Shown: positions 48,534-57,614, counted from the first letter of the stretch. The stretch: DNA of 64,000 bases from Siccirubricoccus sp. G192 (GCF_019084075.1 NZ_JAHREN010000001.1:62001-126000), one strand, 5' to 3'. Notes: generated by a model from the letters alone, not told the origin. Made by a program: numbers and translations.

Positions 48534-49231
48534 CGGTGACACACCGAGCAGTCGGTCAAATGCTCGGTCCGGATCAGGTAGTGGCGGATCAACTCGGCCC
48601 CGCGCGCCTCCTGGTCCGGCGGCGGCGACCAGTGGCCGGCATAGATCTCGCCCTCCGGCCGCAGATGCGCCTGCGGATGGGTGTGGCAGTCCAGGCACCA
48701 GCCCATGGTGAGCGGTGCCGCCTGGCGCATCAGCGGCATGGTGTCCACCGGCCCATGGCAGGTGGTGCAGCCGACGCCTTTCGCCACATGGATGCTGTGG
48801 TCGAAATAGACGTAGTCCGGCAGTTCGTTCACCCGCCGCCAGCGGATCGGCCTGCCCTCCGCCAGGCTGCGCCGCACCGGCTCCAGCACCGCGGCATTGG
48901 TCCAGAGCTGGGAATGGCAGGTCATGCAGGTATGGGTCGGCGGCAGGCCGGCGAAGCGCGAGTGCTCGACCGAGGTATGGCAGTAGCGACACTCGATCCC
49001 GAGGCCCCCGACATGGTGCTCGTGGCTGAAGGGCACCGGCTGCTCGGGCGTGATGGTCTGGCCCGTGACATAGGGCATGTATTGCACCGCCATCAGCAGC
49101 CCCAGGAGCCCGAGCGGCACCGCAACCAGGGAGACGAGGACGAGGCGCGCCAGAAGCGTCGCCCAGCGCGGAAAAAGCTGCGCTTCCGCGTCATCCCGCG
49201 GCAGGCGGGAGCCATCCGGTTCATCGAGCAC
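48530..49231 (-). CDS. actA: Alternative complex III pentaheme cytochrome ActA
   Basis: 233-aa cytochrome c with one N-terminal helix (LARLVLVSLVAVPLGLLGLL) and five CxxCH heme sites: CRYCH, CMTCH, CTTCH, CLDCH and CSVCH, the last two residues before the stop. It is the usual first gene of act operons and passes electrons from the quinol-oxidising core to ActE. The start ATG at 49231 heads the twelve-gene operon. The promoter must lie in the 153-bp spacer shared with the divergent SDR gene, but no clear elements were found. Confidence 0.95.
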   Translation of the reverse strand: MLDEPDGSRLPRDDAEAQLFPRWATLLARLVLVSLVAVPLGLLGLLMAVQYMPYVTGQTITPEQPVPFSHEHHVGGLGIECRYCHTSVEHSRFAGLPPTHTCMTCHSQLWTNAAVLEPVRRSLAEGRPIRWRRVNELPDYVYFDHSIHVAKGVGCTTCHGPVDTMPLMRQAAPLTMGWCLDCHTHPQAHLRPEGEIYAGHWSPPPDQEARGAELIRHYLIRTEHLTDCSVCHR

Positions 49232-49384
49232 CGTTCATCTGCCCTGTCCCCGAGCTGAAGGGGACGGTCCGTCCGGCATTGGCCGCCCGATCCGCCAACG
49301 CGGGCGCCCCATCCTGGTTCGTTCGCGCCGGCAACCCGCTCCGCACGCCGCGTGTTCGGTCCTTTGGCAAGGCAGGAGGCGTTC

Positions 49385-50428
49385 ATGGAGCGTGGATCCC
49401 GGTCGTTGGCGGCGCAGGGTGCCGTGGTCGTCACGGGCGCCTCGGCCGGCGTGGGGCGCGCCACGGCGCTGGCCTTTGCCCGCCGCGGGGCGCGGGTCGC
49501 ACTGGTCGCGCGGGGGACGGAGGGGCTGGAAGCGGCGCGGCGCGAGGCCGAGGCGGCCGGGGCTCCGCGGGCCATCGCCGTGCCGGCGGATACGGCCGAT
49601 GCGGCGGCGGTCTTCGCCGCGGCGGACCGCGCCGCGGCGGAACTCGGCGGCATCGGCACCTGGGTGAACTGCGCGATGGCGACGGTCTTCGCGCCGGTCG
49701 AGGCGATGGTGCCTGAGGAATTCCGCCGGGTCACCGAGGTGACCTATCTCGGCTATGTCCACGGCACGCTCGCCGCGCTGCGCCACATGCGGCCGCGGGA
49801 TGCCGGCACGATCGTGCAGGTCGGCTCCGCCCTCGCCTATCGCGCCATCCCGCTGCAATCGGCCTATTGCGCGGCGAAATTCGCGATCCGCGGATTCACG
49901 GATTCGCTGCGATGCGGATTGCGGCATGGGGGCAGCCGCATCCGCCTGACCATGGTGCAGCTTCCCGCGGTGAACACGCCGCAATTCGACTGGGCGCGCA
50001 GCCATATGCCGCGCCGCGCCCAGCCCGTGCCGCCCATCCACCAGCCGGAGCCGGTGGCGGAGCGCATCGTCCAGGCCGCGCTTTCGGCGCCGCGGGAGCT
50101 CTGGGTGGGTCGGGCCTCCGTGCAGGCGATCCTTGGCACGATGGTGGCGCCGGGCCTGCTGGACCGGCTGCTCGCCCGCCGCGGCTATGACGGGCAGATG
50201 ACGGCGGAGCCCGAGCCGCCCGGCCAGCCGGACAACCTGATGGCGCCGCTGCCCGGGGACCATGGGACGCATGGCCGCTTCGACGCGCGGGCGCGCGACC
50301 GGGTCGGCGCCGTCGATCCGGCCTGGCTGCGCGGCGCTGCGGGCCTCGCGCTCGGGTTGCTGCTGCCGCTTGCCTGGCGCGGCCTTTCCCCGCCCGAGCA
50401 CCCCTGGCCCCGCCAGCCGCGCCATTGA
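49385..50428 (+). CDS. Short-chain dehydrogenase with C-terminal extension
   Basis: 347-aa SDR. The NADP-type motif TGASAGVGRATALAF is at about residues 17-31, the Asn is in WVNCAMA, and the catalytic pair is in SAYCAAKFAIRGF. About 100 residues follow the SDR fold, ending in a weakly hydrophobic segment (GAAGLALGLLLPLAW) and a basic tail, so it may touch the membrane. AGGAGG 7 bp before ATG 49385 fixes the start. It is divergent from actA. The substrate is unknown. Confidence 0.88.
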   Translation: MERGSRSLAAQGAVVVTGASAGVGRATALAFARRGARVALVARGTEGLEAARREAEAAGAPRAIAVPADTADAAAVFAAADRAAAELGGIGTWVNCAMATVFAPVEAMVPEEFRRVTEVTYLGYVHGTLAALRHMRPRDAGTIVQVGSALAYRAIPLQSAYCAAKFAIRGFTDSLRCGLRHGGSRIRLTMVQLPAVNTPQFDWARSHMPRRAQPVPPIHQPEPVAERIVQAALSAPRELWVGRASVQAILGTMVAPGLLDRLLARRGYDGQMTAEPEPPGQPDNLMAPLPGDHGTHGRFDARARDRVGAVDPAWLRGAAGLALGLLLPLAWRGLSPPEHPWPRQPRH

Positions 50429-50661
50429 CGATGCCGCTGCGCATCGGCGGGCACGGCAGGTGCGGGCTTTGTCGGAACCCCCGCGGCCGGCGCAAGGCCC
50501 ATGGGCAATGGTTCGCGCATTAGCGCCGCATCGGCATTTCGAGCAGAATTCCCGCAGTCATCCAGCAATGGATTTAGTTTGTGTGCTGGCGGGCCCCACC
50601 CAAGATTCCCCGCCGAACGCACACTTCGCGTGTCGGCCCGGCAATCGGCGGAGGCAGGGTG

Positions 50662-51300
50662 ATGGCCAGCACTGAAGGCATGCATCGCCAGGACGGAGCC
50701 GTCGAGGCGCCACCAGGAATGGTGGCACCGCGGGAAGGTCGCGATACCCTCCGCCCCACCGCCTTATCCGCTGCCTTCCCGCACGAGCCTGCCTCCGCCG
50801 CCCCAGTTTGTTTGGGCAATGACGAGATCCGTGCGCTGCTGGACGAATTGCTGGCGGCGGGATGGGCTGGCACCAGGCTGGAGCGGGCCTGGCTCTCGGC
50901 GATGGTGTGGCGGCATGTCGGGCATCTGGACGCGGCATCGGGCCGCAGACGGAGCGCTGCCTCGGGCATGGCCGTGGCGCCGCAGGACGCGCCGGCACCA
51001 TCCGATGCCGAACTGGAGCGGCTGGCGCGCAGGCTGCGCGAGGCGCTGCCCCGCCTGCGGGACGAGGCGTTGCGATACGACCTCGGCGAGATCCTCCGCA
51101 TGCTGGGGCGCGACCTGCGCCGGCACGCGGCGCCGGGCGCTGTCGCCCGGGAGGGCCGCGGGTTGGCAAGCTTTAACCAGGCGCGGTTGCAACCTGGCGA
51201 ATCGCGGCGTGTTGCTCCCGCCAGTGCCGGCCGCGAGCCGGAGCCCGGCCTGCGGACCGGGCCGCGAGAGGAGGCAGGGCATGGCGAAGACAGTCGGTGA
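50662..51300 (+). CDS. Hypothetical helical protein
   Basis: 212 codons starting MASTEGMHRQDGAVE. The middle part looks like a genuine helical domain (NDEIRALLDELLAAGWAGTR, then DAELERLARRLREALPRL, then ALRYDLGEILRMLGRDLRR). The last 50 residues are disordered and the stop overlaps the start of the TPP enzyme gene by 20 bp. I recognise no family. It may be real and co-transcribed with the genes downstream, or end earlier if a sequence error is present. Confidence 0.45.
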   Translation: MASTEGMHRQDGAVEAPPGMVAPREGRDTLRPTALSAAFPHEPASAAPVCLGNDEIRALLDELLAAGWAGTRLERAWLSAMVWRHVGHLDAASGRRRSAASGMAVAPQDAPAPSDAELERLARRLREALPRLRDEALRYDLGEILRMLGRDLRRHAAPGAVAREGRGLASFNQARLQPGESRRVAPASAGREPEPGLRTGPREEAGHGEDSR

Positions 51301-53068
51301 CTTCCTGTGGCAGCGGCTGCACGACTGGGGCGTCAGGCGCGTCTTCGGCTACCCGGGCGATGGCATCAACGGGCTGATCGGCGCGCTCGACCGGGCCGAT
51401 GGCGCGATCGACTTCGTCCAGGTGCGGCATGAGGAGATGGCCGCCTTCATGGCCGGCGCCCATGCGAAATTCACCGGCGAGGTCGGCGTCTGTCTTGCCA
51501 CGTCCGGCCCGGGCGCCATCCACCTGCTGAACGGCCTTTATGACGCGCGGCTGGACCATCAACCGGTACTCGCCATCGTCGGGCAGCAGGCGCGCTCCGC
51601 GCTGGGCGGGCACTACCAGCAGGAGGTGGACCTTACCACCCTGTTCAAGGACGTGGCCGGCGCCTTCGTGCAGCAGGCCAGCGTCCCGGCGCAGATCCGC
51701 CACCTGGTGGACCGGGCCATGCGCATCGCCAAGGCCGGGCGCAAGGTGACCTGCATCATTATTCCGAACGACATGCAGGAGCTGGACGCGGTGGAGACGC
51801 CGCCGCGCGAGCACGGCACCATCCATTCCGGCCTCGGCTACCAGGCCCCGCGCGTCATGCCGACCGAGGACCAGTTGCGCCGCGCCGCCGACGCGCTGAA
51901 TGCCGGCAGCAAGGTGGCGATGCTGGTCGGTGCCGGCGCGATGCATGCGACCGACGAGGTGATCGAGGTGGCGGAACGGCTCGGCGCCGGCATCGCCAAG
52001 GCGCTGCTCGGCAAGGCGGCGGTGCCGGATGACCTGCCCTTCGTCACCGGCTCCATCGGCCTGCTCGGCACCAAGCCGAGCTACGACATGATGATGGAAT
52101 GCGACACGCTGCTGATGGTGGGCAGCGGCTTCCCCTATTCGGAATTCCTGCCGAAGGAGGGCCAGGCCCGCGGCGTGCAGATCGACCTGGAGCCGGGCAT
52201 GCTCAGCCTGCGCTACCCGATGGAGGTCAACCTGGTCGGCGACAGCGCGGCCACGCTGCGGGCGCTGCTACCCATGCTGGACCGCAAGGGCGACCGTTCC
52301 TGGCGGGAAGGGATCGAGAGCGGGATCCAGGACTGGTGGAAGGTGCTGGAAGCCCGCGCCATGGACGCTGCCGAGCCGCTGAACCCGCAGCGTATCTTCT
52401 GGGAGCTTTCGCCGCGCCTGCCCGACCGCTGCATCATCGCCGGCGACAGCGGCTCCCACACCAACTGGTACGCGCGCGACGTGAAGCTGCGGCGCGGCAT
52501 GATGGCCTCGCTGTCCGGCGGCCTCGCCACCATGGGCTCCGGCATGCCCTATGCGGTGGGCGCGAAATTCGCGCATCCCGACCGGCCCGTGTTGGCCATC
52601 TGCGGCGACGGCGCCTTCCAGATGAACGGCATGAACGAGATGATCACCGTCCATAAATACTGGAAGCGCTGGTCGGACCCGCGCTTCGTGGTGCTGGTGC
52701 TGAACAACCGCGACCTGAACCAGGTGACCTGGGAGCAGCGGGCGATGGCGGGCGATCCCAAATTCGAGGGCTCGCAGCAGCTCCCGAACGTCCCCTATCA
52801 CAAATACGCGGAGCTGCTGGGCTTCAAGGGCATCTTCGTGGACAATCCGGACCGCGTCGGCCCCGCCTGGGACGAGGCCTTCGCCTCCGACCGGCCTGTC
52901 CTGGTGGAATTCTACGCCGACCCTAACGTGCCGCCACTGCCACCGCACATCACGCTGAAGCAGGCCCGCGCCTTCGTCTCCAGCATGTTCGGCGAACCGG
53001 AGCTCGGCAGCGTGCTGAAGAACACCGCGAAGGAGGTGCTGAGCACAGTGCTGCCCGGGCGGAGCTGA
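51281..53068 (+). CDS. Thiamine-pyrophosphate enzyme, pyruvate oxidase/dehydrogenase (quinone)-like
   Basis: 595-aa enzyme of the PoxB / acetolactate-synthase superfamily. The N-terminal Pyr domain has GYPGDGINGLIGAL and the catalytic Glu in QVRHEEMAAFMAGAHAKFTG. The middle domain has AMLVGAGAMHATDEVIEVAE. The C-terminal PP domain has the metal/TPP motif GDGAFQMNGMNEMI with NNRDLNQVTWEQRAM. This pattern matches pyruvate:quinone oxidoreductase or pyruvate oxidase more than acetolactate synthase. GAGGCA precedes the ATG at 51281. The lactate-dehydrogenase-like gene starts 4 bp after its stop, suggesting lactate to pyruvate to acetate and CO2. Confidence 0.88.
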   Translation: MAKTVGDFLWQRLHDWGVRRVFGYPGDGINGLIGALDRADGAIDFVQVRHEEMAAFMAGAHAKFTGEVGVCLATSGPGAIHLLNGLYDARLDHQPVLAIVGQQARSALGGHYQQEVDLTTLFKDVAGAFVQQASVPAQIRHLVDRAMRIAKAGRKVTCIIIPNDMQELDAVETPPREHGTIHSGLGYQAPRVMPTEDQLRRAADALNAGSKVAMLVGAGAMHATDEVIEVAERLGAGIAKALLGKAAVPDDLPFVTGSIGLLGTKPSYDMMMECDTLLMVGSGFPYSEFLPKEGQARGVQIDLEPGMLSLRYPMEVNLVGDSAATLRALLPMLDRKGDRSWREGIESGIQDWWKVLEARAMDAAEPLNPQRIFWELSPRLPDRCIIAGDSGSHTNWYARDVKLRRGMMASLSGGLATMGSGMPYAVGAKFAHPDRPVLAICGDGAFQMNGMNEMITVHKYWKRWSDPRFVVLVLNNRDLNQVTWEQRAMAGDPKFEGSQQLPNVPYHKYAELLGFKGIFVDNPDRVGPAWDEAFASDRPVLVEFYADPNVPPLPPHITLKQARAFVSSMFGEPELGSVLKNTAKEVLSTVLPGRS

Positions 53069-53072
53069 CGCC

Positions 53073-54338
53073 ATGCGCGCCGAGGCCCCGATGCCCGGCA
53101 ATGCTGCCAGCCTGGCCAAGTCCGGGGCTGCCCCGGCGTCCAGCCCTGCCCAGCTCGATGCCACGCCCGCACGGCATCTCTATGCCGGCCACGATCCCGC
53201 GCGGGCGGTCACGGTCGAGGATCTCAGGGCGATGGCGCATAGCATCCTGCCGGCCTTCGCCCTCGGCTATCTCGAAGGCGGCGCCGAGGAGGAGCAGACC
53301 CTGGCGCGGAACCTGGCGGCGCTGGCGGCTTGGCGCTTCCTGCCCCGCGCCCTGGTGGATGTCTCGCAGCGCAGCCTGGCGACCACGCTGTTCGGCCGCC
53401 CCATGCCACTGCCCCTGGTGATCGCGCCCACCGGGCTGAACGGGTTGTTCCGCGCCGGCGCCGACCGGATGCTGGCCGAGGCCGCCGCCGAGGCGGGCAT
53501 TCCCTTCACCCAGAGTACCATGTCCAACATGGCGATGGAGGATGTCGCCGCAGGCCTCGACCTGCGGCACTGGTGGCAGCTCTACGTCTTCGGATGGCCT
53601 TCGGTGACGGAACAGCTGATCGCCCGGGCGGAGCGGGCGGGCTGCGAGGCGCTGGTGGTGACGATCGACGCGCAAATCTTCGGCGACCGCGCCTGGTCCG
53701 GGCGGCACTTCACCAGGCCGGGGCACCTCACCTGGGGCTCAATCCTCGGCGCCGGGCTGCACCCGCGCTGGCTGGCCGCGACCATGCTGCGCCGCCGAGG
53801 CATGCCCGTTTTCGAGAACATCATCGAGTTCGTTCCCAGGGAGCATCGCGGCTTCTACGACAGCGCCTTCTGGGTGCGGGGGCAGATGGACAAGGGGCTC
53901 GACTGGGACAAGATCGCGCGCATCCGCGCGCTCTGGCCGCGCAAGCTGCTGGTCAAGGGCTTGCTGCGCCCCGCGGATGTGGCGCGGGCGGCGGAGGCCG
54001 GAGCCGATGGCGTCGTGCTCTCCAACCATGGCGGGCGGCAGCTCGACAGCACCGTCTCGGGCCTCGACAGCCTGCCCGAGGCCCGCCGCCTGGTGGGCGA
54101 CGGGCTGACGATCCTGGTGGATGGCGGCATCCGCCATGGCTCGGATGTGCTGAAGGCGCTGGCGCTCGGGGCGGATGCGGTGCAGATCGGCCGCGCCACG
54201 CTCTACGGCGTCGCCGCGGCCGGGCGGGCCGGTGCGGCACGGACCATCGCAATCCTGCGCGAGGAGATGGACCGCACCCTCGGCCTGCTGGGCGTCACCT
54301 CAGTCCGTGATCTCAGCCCGGATGTGCTGACGCGCTGA
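53073..54338 (+). CDS. FMN-dependent alpha-hydroxy-acid dehydrogenase (L-lactate dehydrogenase-like)
   Basis: 421-aa FMN TIM-barrel enzyme of the LldD/glycolate oxidase family. FMN and active-site sequences are PLVIAPTGLNGLFRAGAD, TQSTMSNMAMEDVA, VTIDAQIFGDRAWSGR, LLVKGLLRPADVARA, the catalytic His/Arg in SNHGGRQLDS, and GGIRHGSDVLKALALGADAV. The N-terminal 35 residues are low-complexity. It follows the TPP enzyme gene closely, so electrons from L-lactate or a similar acid probably enter the quinone pool, which the neighbouring alternative complex III operon would oxidise. Confidence 0.88.
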   Translation: MRAEAPMPGNAASLAKSGAAPASSPAQLDATPARHLYAGHDPARAVTVEDLRAMAHSILPAFALGYLEGGAEEEQTLARNLAALAAWRFLPRALVDVSQRSLATTLFGRPMPLPLVIAPTGLNGLFRAGADRMLAEAAAEAGIPFTQSTMSNMAMEDVAAGLDLRHWWQLYVFGWPSVTEQLIARAERAGCEALVVTIDAQIFGDRAWSGRHFTRPGHLTWGSILGAGLHPRWLAATMLRRRGMPVFENIIEFVPREHRGFYDSAFWVRGQMDKGLDWDKIARIRALWPRKLLVKGLLRPADVARAAEAGADGVVLSNHGGRQLDSTVSGLDSLPEARRLVGDGLTILVDGGIRHGSDVLKALALGADAVQIGRATLYGVAAAGRAGAARTIAILREEMDRTLGLLGVTSVRDLSPDVLTR

Positions 54339-54368
54339 ATGTCCCGGTGACACGGAAAGGATGCGAGC

Positions 54369-55316
54369 ATGCGCATGCTGGAGGCGAGGCGGGGCGGCAG
54401 GACCGGGCACCTCCTTGATCTCGCCCTGCCGCTCGCCGGCGCGGTGCTTGCCGCGCCGCGCCCACCGCCACGGACCGGCCGCGAGGCGCGCCGCACCGAC
54501 CGGGTCGCCCGGCACCTGCATGGCGGCGCGGCCATCCTGGCGCTGGCGGTGCTGGCCGATAGCGGGCTGGAACACTACCGCGCCATGTTCTTCAACAGGG
54601 CGATGTATGTGCCGCTGGCGGCCTCCTCCCTCACGCTGGCGGCCAGCCTGCACGGGCTGCTGGACGAGAGGCCGCTGCCGCATGCGGCGCGCGATGCGGT
54701 CTATGGGCTGGCGGCGGCGACCGGGCTGGTCGGCAATGGCTTTCATCTCTGGAACATCGGCAAGCGGCCTGGCGGCTTCTCCTGGCTGAACCTGTTCTAC
54801 GGTGCGCCGGTGGGCGCGCCGATGGCGCTGTTGCTGGCCGGCGCGGTCGGCCTCGCCGCCGAGCGGGTGCGGGAGGATGCGGCGGCGCGCCGGCCACGCA
54901 TTCTCGGCCAGCCGGCCGGGCGGCTGCTGGCCGGGCTGGCTGCCACCGGCCTGGCGGGCACCAGCGCCGAGGCGGCGCTGTTCCATTTCCGCGGCGCCTA
55001 TCATGACCCGTTCATGTTCGTGCCGGTCGCCCTGCCGCCGGTGGCGGCGGCGCTGCTGGCCCGCGCGGCGGCGGAGCCGGGCCGGCGCCGGCCGCGGCGG
55101 CTGGCCCGGTGGTGGCTGCGGCTGACCGCCTTGCTCGGCTTCGCCGGGGTCGGCTTCCACGCCTTCGGCATCCACCGGAACATGGGCGGCTGGCGCAACT
55201 GGAGCCAGAACATCCTGAACGGCCCGCCGCTGCCGGCGCCGCCCAGCTTCACCGGCCTCGCCCTGGCCGGGCTGGCGGCGCTGCGGCTGCTGGAGGAGGA
55301 GGGGCGGGATGGCTGA
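54369..55316 (+). CDS. Internally duplicated His-containing membrane protein
   Basis: 315-aa protein with about eight hydrophobic segments and no family I can name. Two halves repeat each other. Residues near 67-165 contain EHYRAMFFNRAMYVPLA, then VGNGFHLWNIGKRPGGF, then NLFYGAPVG; residues near 200-305 contain LFHFRGAYHDPFMFVPVA, then AGVGFHAFGIHRNMGGW, then NILNGPPLP. Conserved in both are H-[YF]-R, [MF]-[YF]-V-P, and G-F-H followed by a basic-GG turn. The paired histidines could bind heme b or a quinone. The subunit-3-like gene overlaps its end by 8 bp and the flavoprotein follows, so it may be their membrane anchor or electron acceptor. Confidence 0.7.
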   Translation: MRMLEARRGGRTGHLLDLALPLAGAVLAAPRPPPRTGREARRTDRVARHLHGGAAILALAVLADSGLEHYRAMFFNRAMYVPLAASSLTLAASLHGLLDERPLPHAARDAVYGLAAATGLVGNGFHLWNIGKRPGGFSWLNLFYGAPVGAPMALLLAGAVGLAAERVREDAAARRPRILGQPAGRLLAGLAATGLAGTSAEAALFHFRGAYHDPFMFVPVALPPVAAALLARAAAEPGRRRPRRLARWWLRLTALLGFAGVGFHAFGIHRNMGGWRNWSQNILNGPPLPAPPSFTGLALAGLAALRLLEEEGRDG

Positions 55317-55923
55317 GTCCATGCATCGCTTCCCCGGCTATGACGTGCTGGCGAAGCGCGACACGCCCTCCTGGAACCCGCAGACCAGGCGCGTCATCGA
55401 GGAACGCCTGGCCCTGCCGCCGCAGGCGCACGGCTTCTTCACCGAGGCCGAGTGGCGGACGCTGAACGCGGTCTGCGCCCGCATCCTGCCGCAGCCGCCC
55501 GACCGCGCCGACCCCGTGCCGATCGCCGCCCTGCTGGACCAGCAGATGCAGCAGAACCGCGGCGACGGATTCCGCCAGGCCGACATGCCGCCGCTGCGCG
55601 AAGCCTGGCGCCGCGGCCTCGCCGCCATCGAGGCGGAGGCGCGGCTCCGGCACGGCGCCGCTTTCCACGCCCTGGCGGCGGCGCAGCAGGATGCGCTGCT
55701 GCACAGCATCCAGCAGGGCGAGGTGCGGGCCGCGGAGTGGCAGGGCCTGCCGGTGGCGCATTTCTTCAAGGCGCGGCTGCTGCACGACATCGTGGACGCC
55801 TATTACGCGCATCCCACCGCCTGGAACGAGATCGGCTTCGGCGGCCCGGCCTCGCCACGCGGCTATGTGCGCATGGGCTTCGACCGCCGCGATCCCTGGG
55901 AAGCGGTGGAACGCAAGCCATGA
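55309..55923 (+). CDS. Gluconate 2-dehydrogenase subunit 3-like protein
   Basis: 204-aa helical protein of the subunit 3 (gamma) family that partners membrane-bound GMC flavoproteins. Typical segments are FFTEAEWRTLNAVCARILPQ near residue 43, ALAAAQQDALLHSIQQGE, and VAHFFKARLLHDIVDAYYAH with WNEIGFGGPASPRGYVRMG close to the end. Known members carry a Tat signal that exports the complex; none is visible here, so the enzyme may face the cytoplasm. It overlaps the membrane protein gene by 8 bp and the flavoprotein gene by 4 bp. Confidence 0.87.
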   Translation: MAESMHRFPGYDVLAKRDTPSWNPQTRRVIEERLALPPQAHGFFTEAEWRTLNAVCARILPQPPDRADPVPIAALLDQQMQQNRGDGFRQADMPPLREAWRRGLAAIEAEARLRHGAAFHALAAAQQDALLHSIQQGEVRAAEWQGLPVAHFFKARLLHDIVDAYYAHPTAWNEIGFGGPASPRGYVRMGFDRRDPWEAVERKP

Positions 55924-57614
55924 GCGCGTCCGATAACCACAGCGGCGCCAGCCCTGGAGGCCCGGATCGGCCGGCCGGCGAAGACCCGCTCGTCACGCCG
56001 CGGGCGCGGCAGGGGCGGGCGCCGGATGTCTTCCGCCCCGGCGCCTGGCTGCCGATGCGCGAATACCCCGAGGACGAGCCGGTGGATTTCGCCATCATCG
56101 GCACCGGCGCCGGTGGCAGCACCCTGGCCTGCCGCCTGGCCGAGCACGGCTTCGGCGTGGTGGCGCTGGAGGCTGGCCCCTTCTGGCGGCCGCTGGAGGA
56201 TTTCGCCTCGGACGAGTTGGAGCAGAGCAAGCTCTATTGGCTGGACGAGCGGATCACCGATGGCGAGGATCCCATCGAGATGGGCCGCAACAACAGCGGC
56301 CGCTCGGTGGGCGGCAGCATGGTGCATTTCGCCATGGTTTCGCTGCGCTTCCGGCCGGAATGGTTCAGCGCGCGCAGTTCGCTTGGCTATGGCGTGGACT
56401 GGCCGATCCCCTGGCAGGAGATGTGGCGCTACTACGCCGAGGTGGAGGAGGCGCTGAAGATCGCCGGCCCCGTGCGCTACCCCTGGGGCCCGCCACGCGG
56501 CCGCTATCCCTACCGCGCGCATGAGGTGAACGCCGCCGGGCTGGTGCTGGCGCGCGGCTGCGAGGCGCTGGGCATTCCCTGGGCGCCGGTGCCGCTGGCC
56601 ACTGTCTCTGCGCCGCGCGGCCAGTCGCCGCCCTGCGTCTACCGGGGCTTCTGCATCATCGGCTGCTCCACCAATGCCAAGCAGAGCCCGCTGGTCACCT
56701 GGATTCCCCGCGCCATCCGCGCCGGGGCGGAAATCCGCGACCTGGCCATGGCCGGGCGGGTCGAGCTGGGGCCGCGCGGGCGCGTCAGCGGCGTGCATTA
56801 CCACCGCGAGGGGCGGTGGCGCTTCCAGCGGGCGCGCAACGTGGTGGTGGCGGGCTATGCGGTGGAGACGCCGCGGCTGCTGCTGAACTCCGCCTGCCCG
56901 GCATTCCCGGATGGCCTCGCCAACCGCTCCGGCCTGGTGGGGAAGAATCTCATGGTGCATTCCGGCCATGGCGTCTTCGGCCGGGTCGAGGAGGAGGTGC
57001 GCTGGTACAAGGGCCCGCCCTCCCTCGCCCTGACCGAGCACTGGAACTACACCGATACGGGCAAGGATTTCGATGGCGGCTATGTGCCGATGAGCCAGGG
57101 GCCGCTGCCGGTGGAATGGGCCAATGTCCTCACCGCGCGTGGGATCTGGGGCGAGGACCTGCGGCAGCGGATGACCGACTACATCCACGGGGCCGGCGCC
57201 AAGATCGTGGGCGAGGTGATGCCGCAGGAACGCAACCGCGTCACCCTGGATGCGGAGCAGGACCGCTTCGGCCTGCCGGTGGCGCGCGTCACCTTTTCCT
57301 ACTGCGACAACGACCGCCGGCTGATCCGCCACGCCCTGCGCTTCCAGCGGCAATTGCTGGAAGGGGCCGGCGTCACCGGCCTCTTTGACGTGGAGGACAC
57401 CGCGCATCTGATGGGCACCTGCCGCATGGGCACCGATCCGGTGCGGAGCGTGACCGATGCCGATGGTCGCTGCTGGGACATCCCCAATCTCTGGGTCTGC
57501 GATGGTTCGCTGTTTCCGACCAGCGGCGCCGTCAATCCCTCGCTGACCATCCAGGCGCTGGCCTGCCGCGCCGCGGACCGCATCCGCACGCTCGCGCGGC
57601 GGGGTGAATTGTGA
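55920..57614 (+). CDS. GMC-family dehydrogenase flavoprotein with putative [3Fe-4S] cysteines
   Basis: 564-aa FAD enzyme. The ADP-binding motif is FAIIGTGAGGSTLACRLAEH (about 57-76), followed by the GMC element NNSGRSVGGSMVHFAMV. C239, C245 and C249 in PPCVYRGFCIIGCSTNAK have the C-x5-C-x3-C spacing of the [3Fe-4S] site in FAD glucose dehydrogenase. Active-site motifs are DTAHLMGTCRMGTDP and GAVNPSLTIQAL. The probable reaction is oxidation of a sugar, sugar acid or alcohol with electron transfer out through the cluster. No multiheme cytochrome c gene is adjacent. The start ATG overlaps the subunit-3-like stop; the lactonase gene follows with a 4-bp overlap. Confidence 0.88.
   Translation: MSASDNHSGASPGGPDRPAGEDPLVTPRARQGRAPDVFRPGAWLPMREYPEDEPVDFAIIGTGAGGSTLACRLAEHGFGVVALEAGPFWRPLEDFASDELEQSKLYWLDERITDGEDPIEMGRNNSGRSVGGSMVHFAMVSLRFRPEWFSARSSLGYGVDWPIPWQEMWRYYAEVEEALKIAGPVRYPWGPPRGRYPYRAHEVNAAGLVLARGCEALGIPWAPVPLATVSAPRGQSPPCVYRGFCIIGCSTNAKQSPLVTWIPRAIRAGAEIRDLAMAGRVELGPRGRVSGVHYHREGRWRFQRARNVVVAGYAVETPRLLLNSACPAFPDGLANRSGLVGKNLMVHSGHGVFGRVEEEVRWYKGPPSLALTEHWNYTDTGKDFDGGYVPMSQGPLPVEWANVLTARGIWGEDLRQRMTDYIHGAGAKIVGEVMPQERNRVTLDAEQDRFGLPVARVTFSYCDNDRRLIRHALRFQRQLLEGAGVTGLFDVEDTAHLMGTCRMGTDPVRSVTDADGRCWDIPNLWVCDGSLFPTSGAVNPSLTIQALACRAADRIRTLARRGEL

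Noticed and set aside
51281-53068. Acetolactate synthase as identity of the TPP enzyme
   Set aside because: Sequence pattern and lack of a regulatory subunit gene fit pyruvate oxidase/quinone dehydrogenase better; pairing with a lactate-dehydrogenase-like gene supports this.
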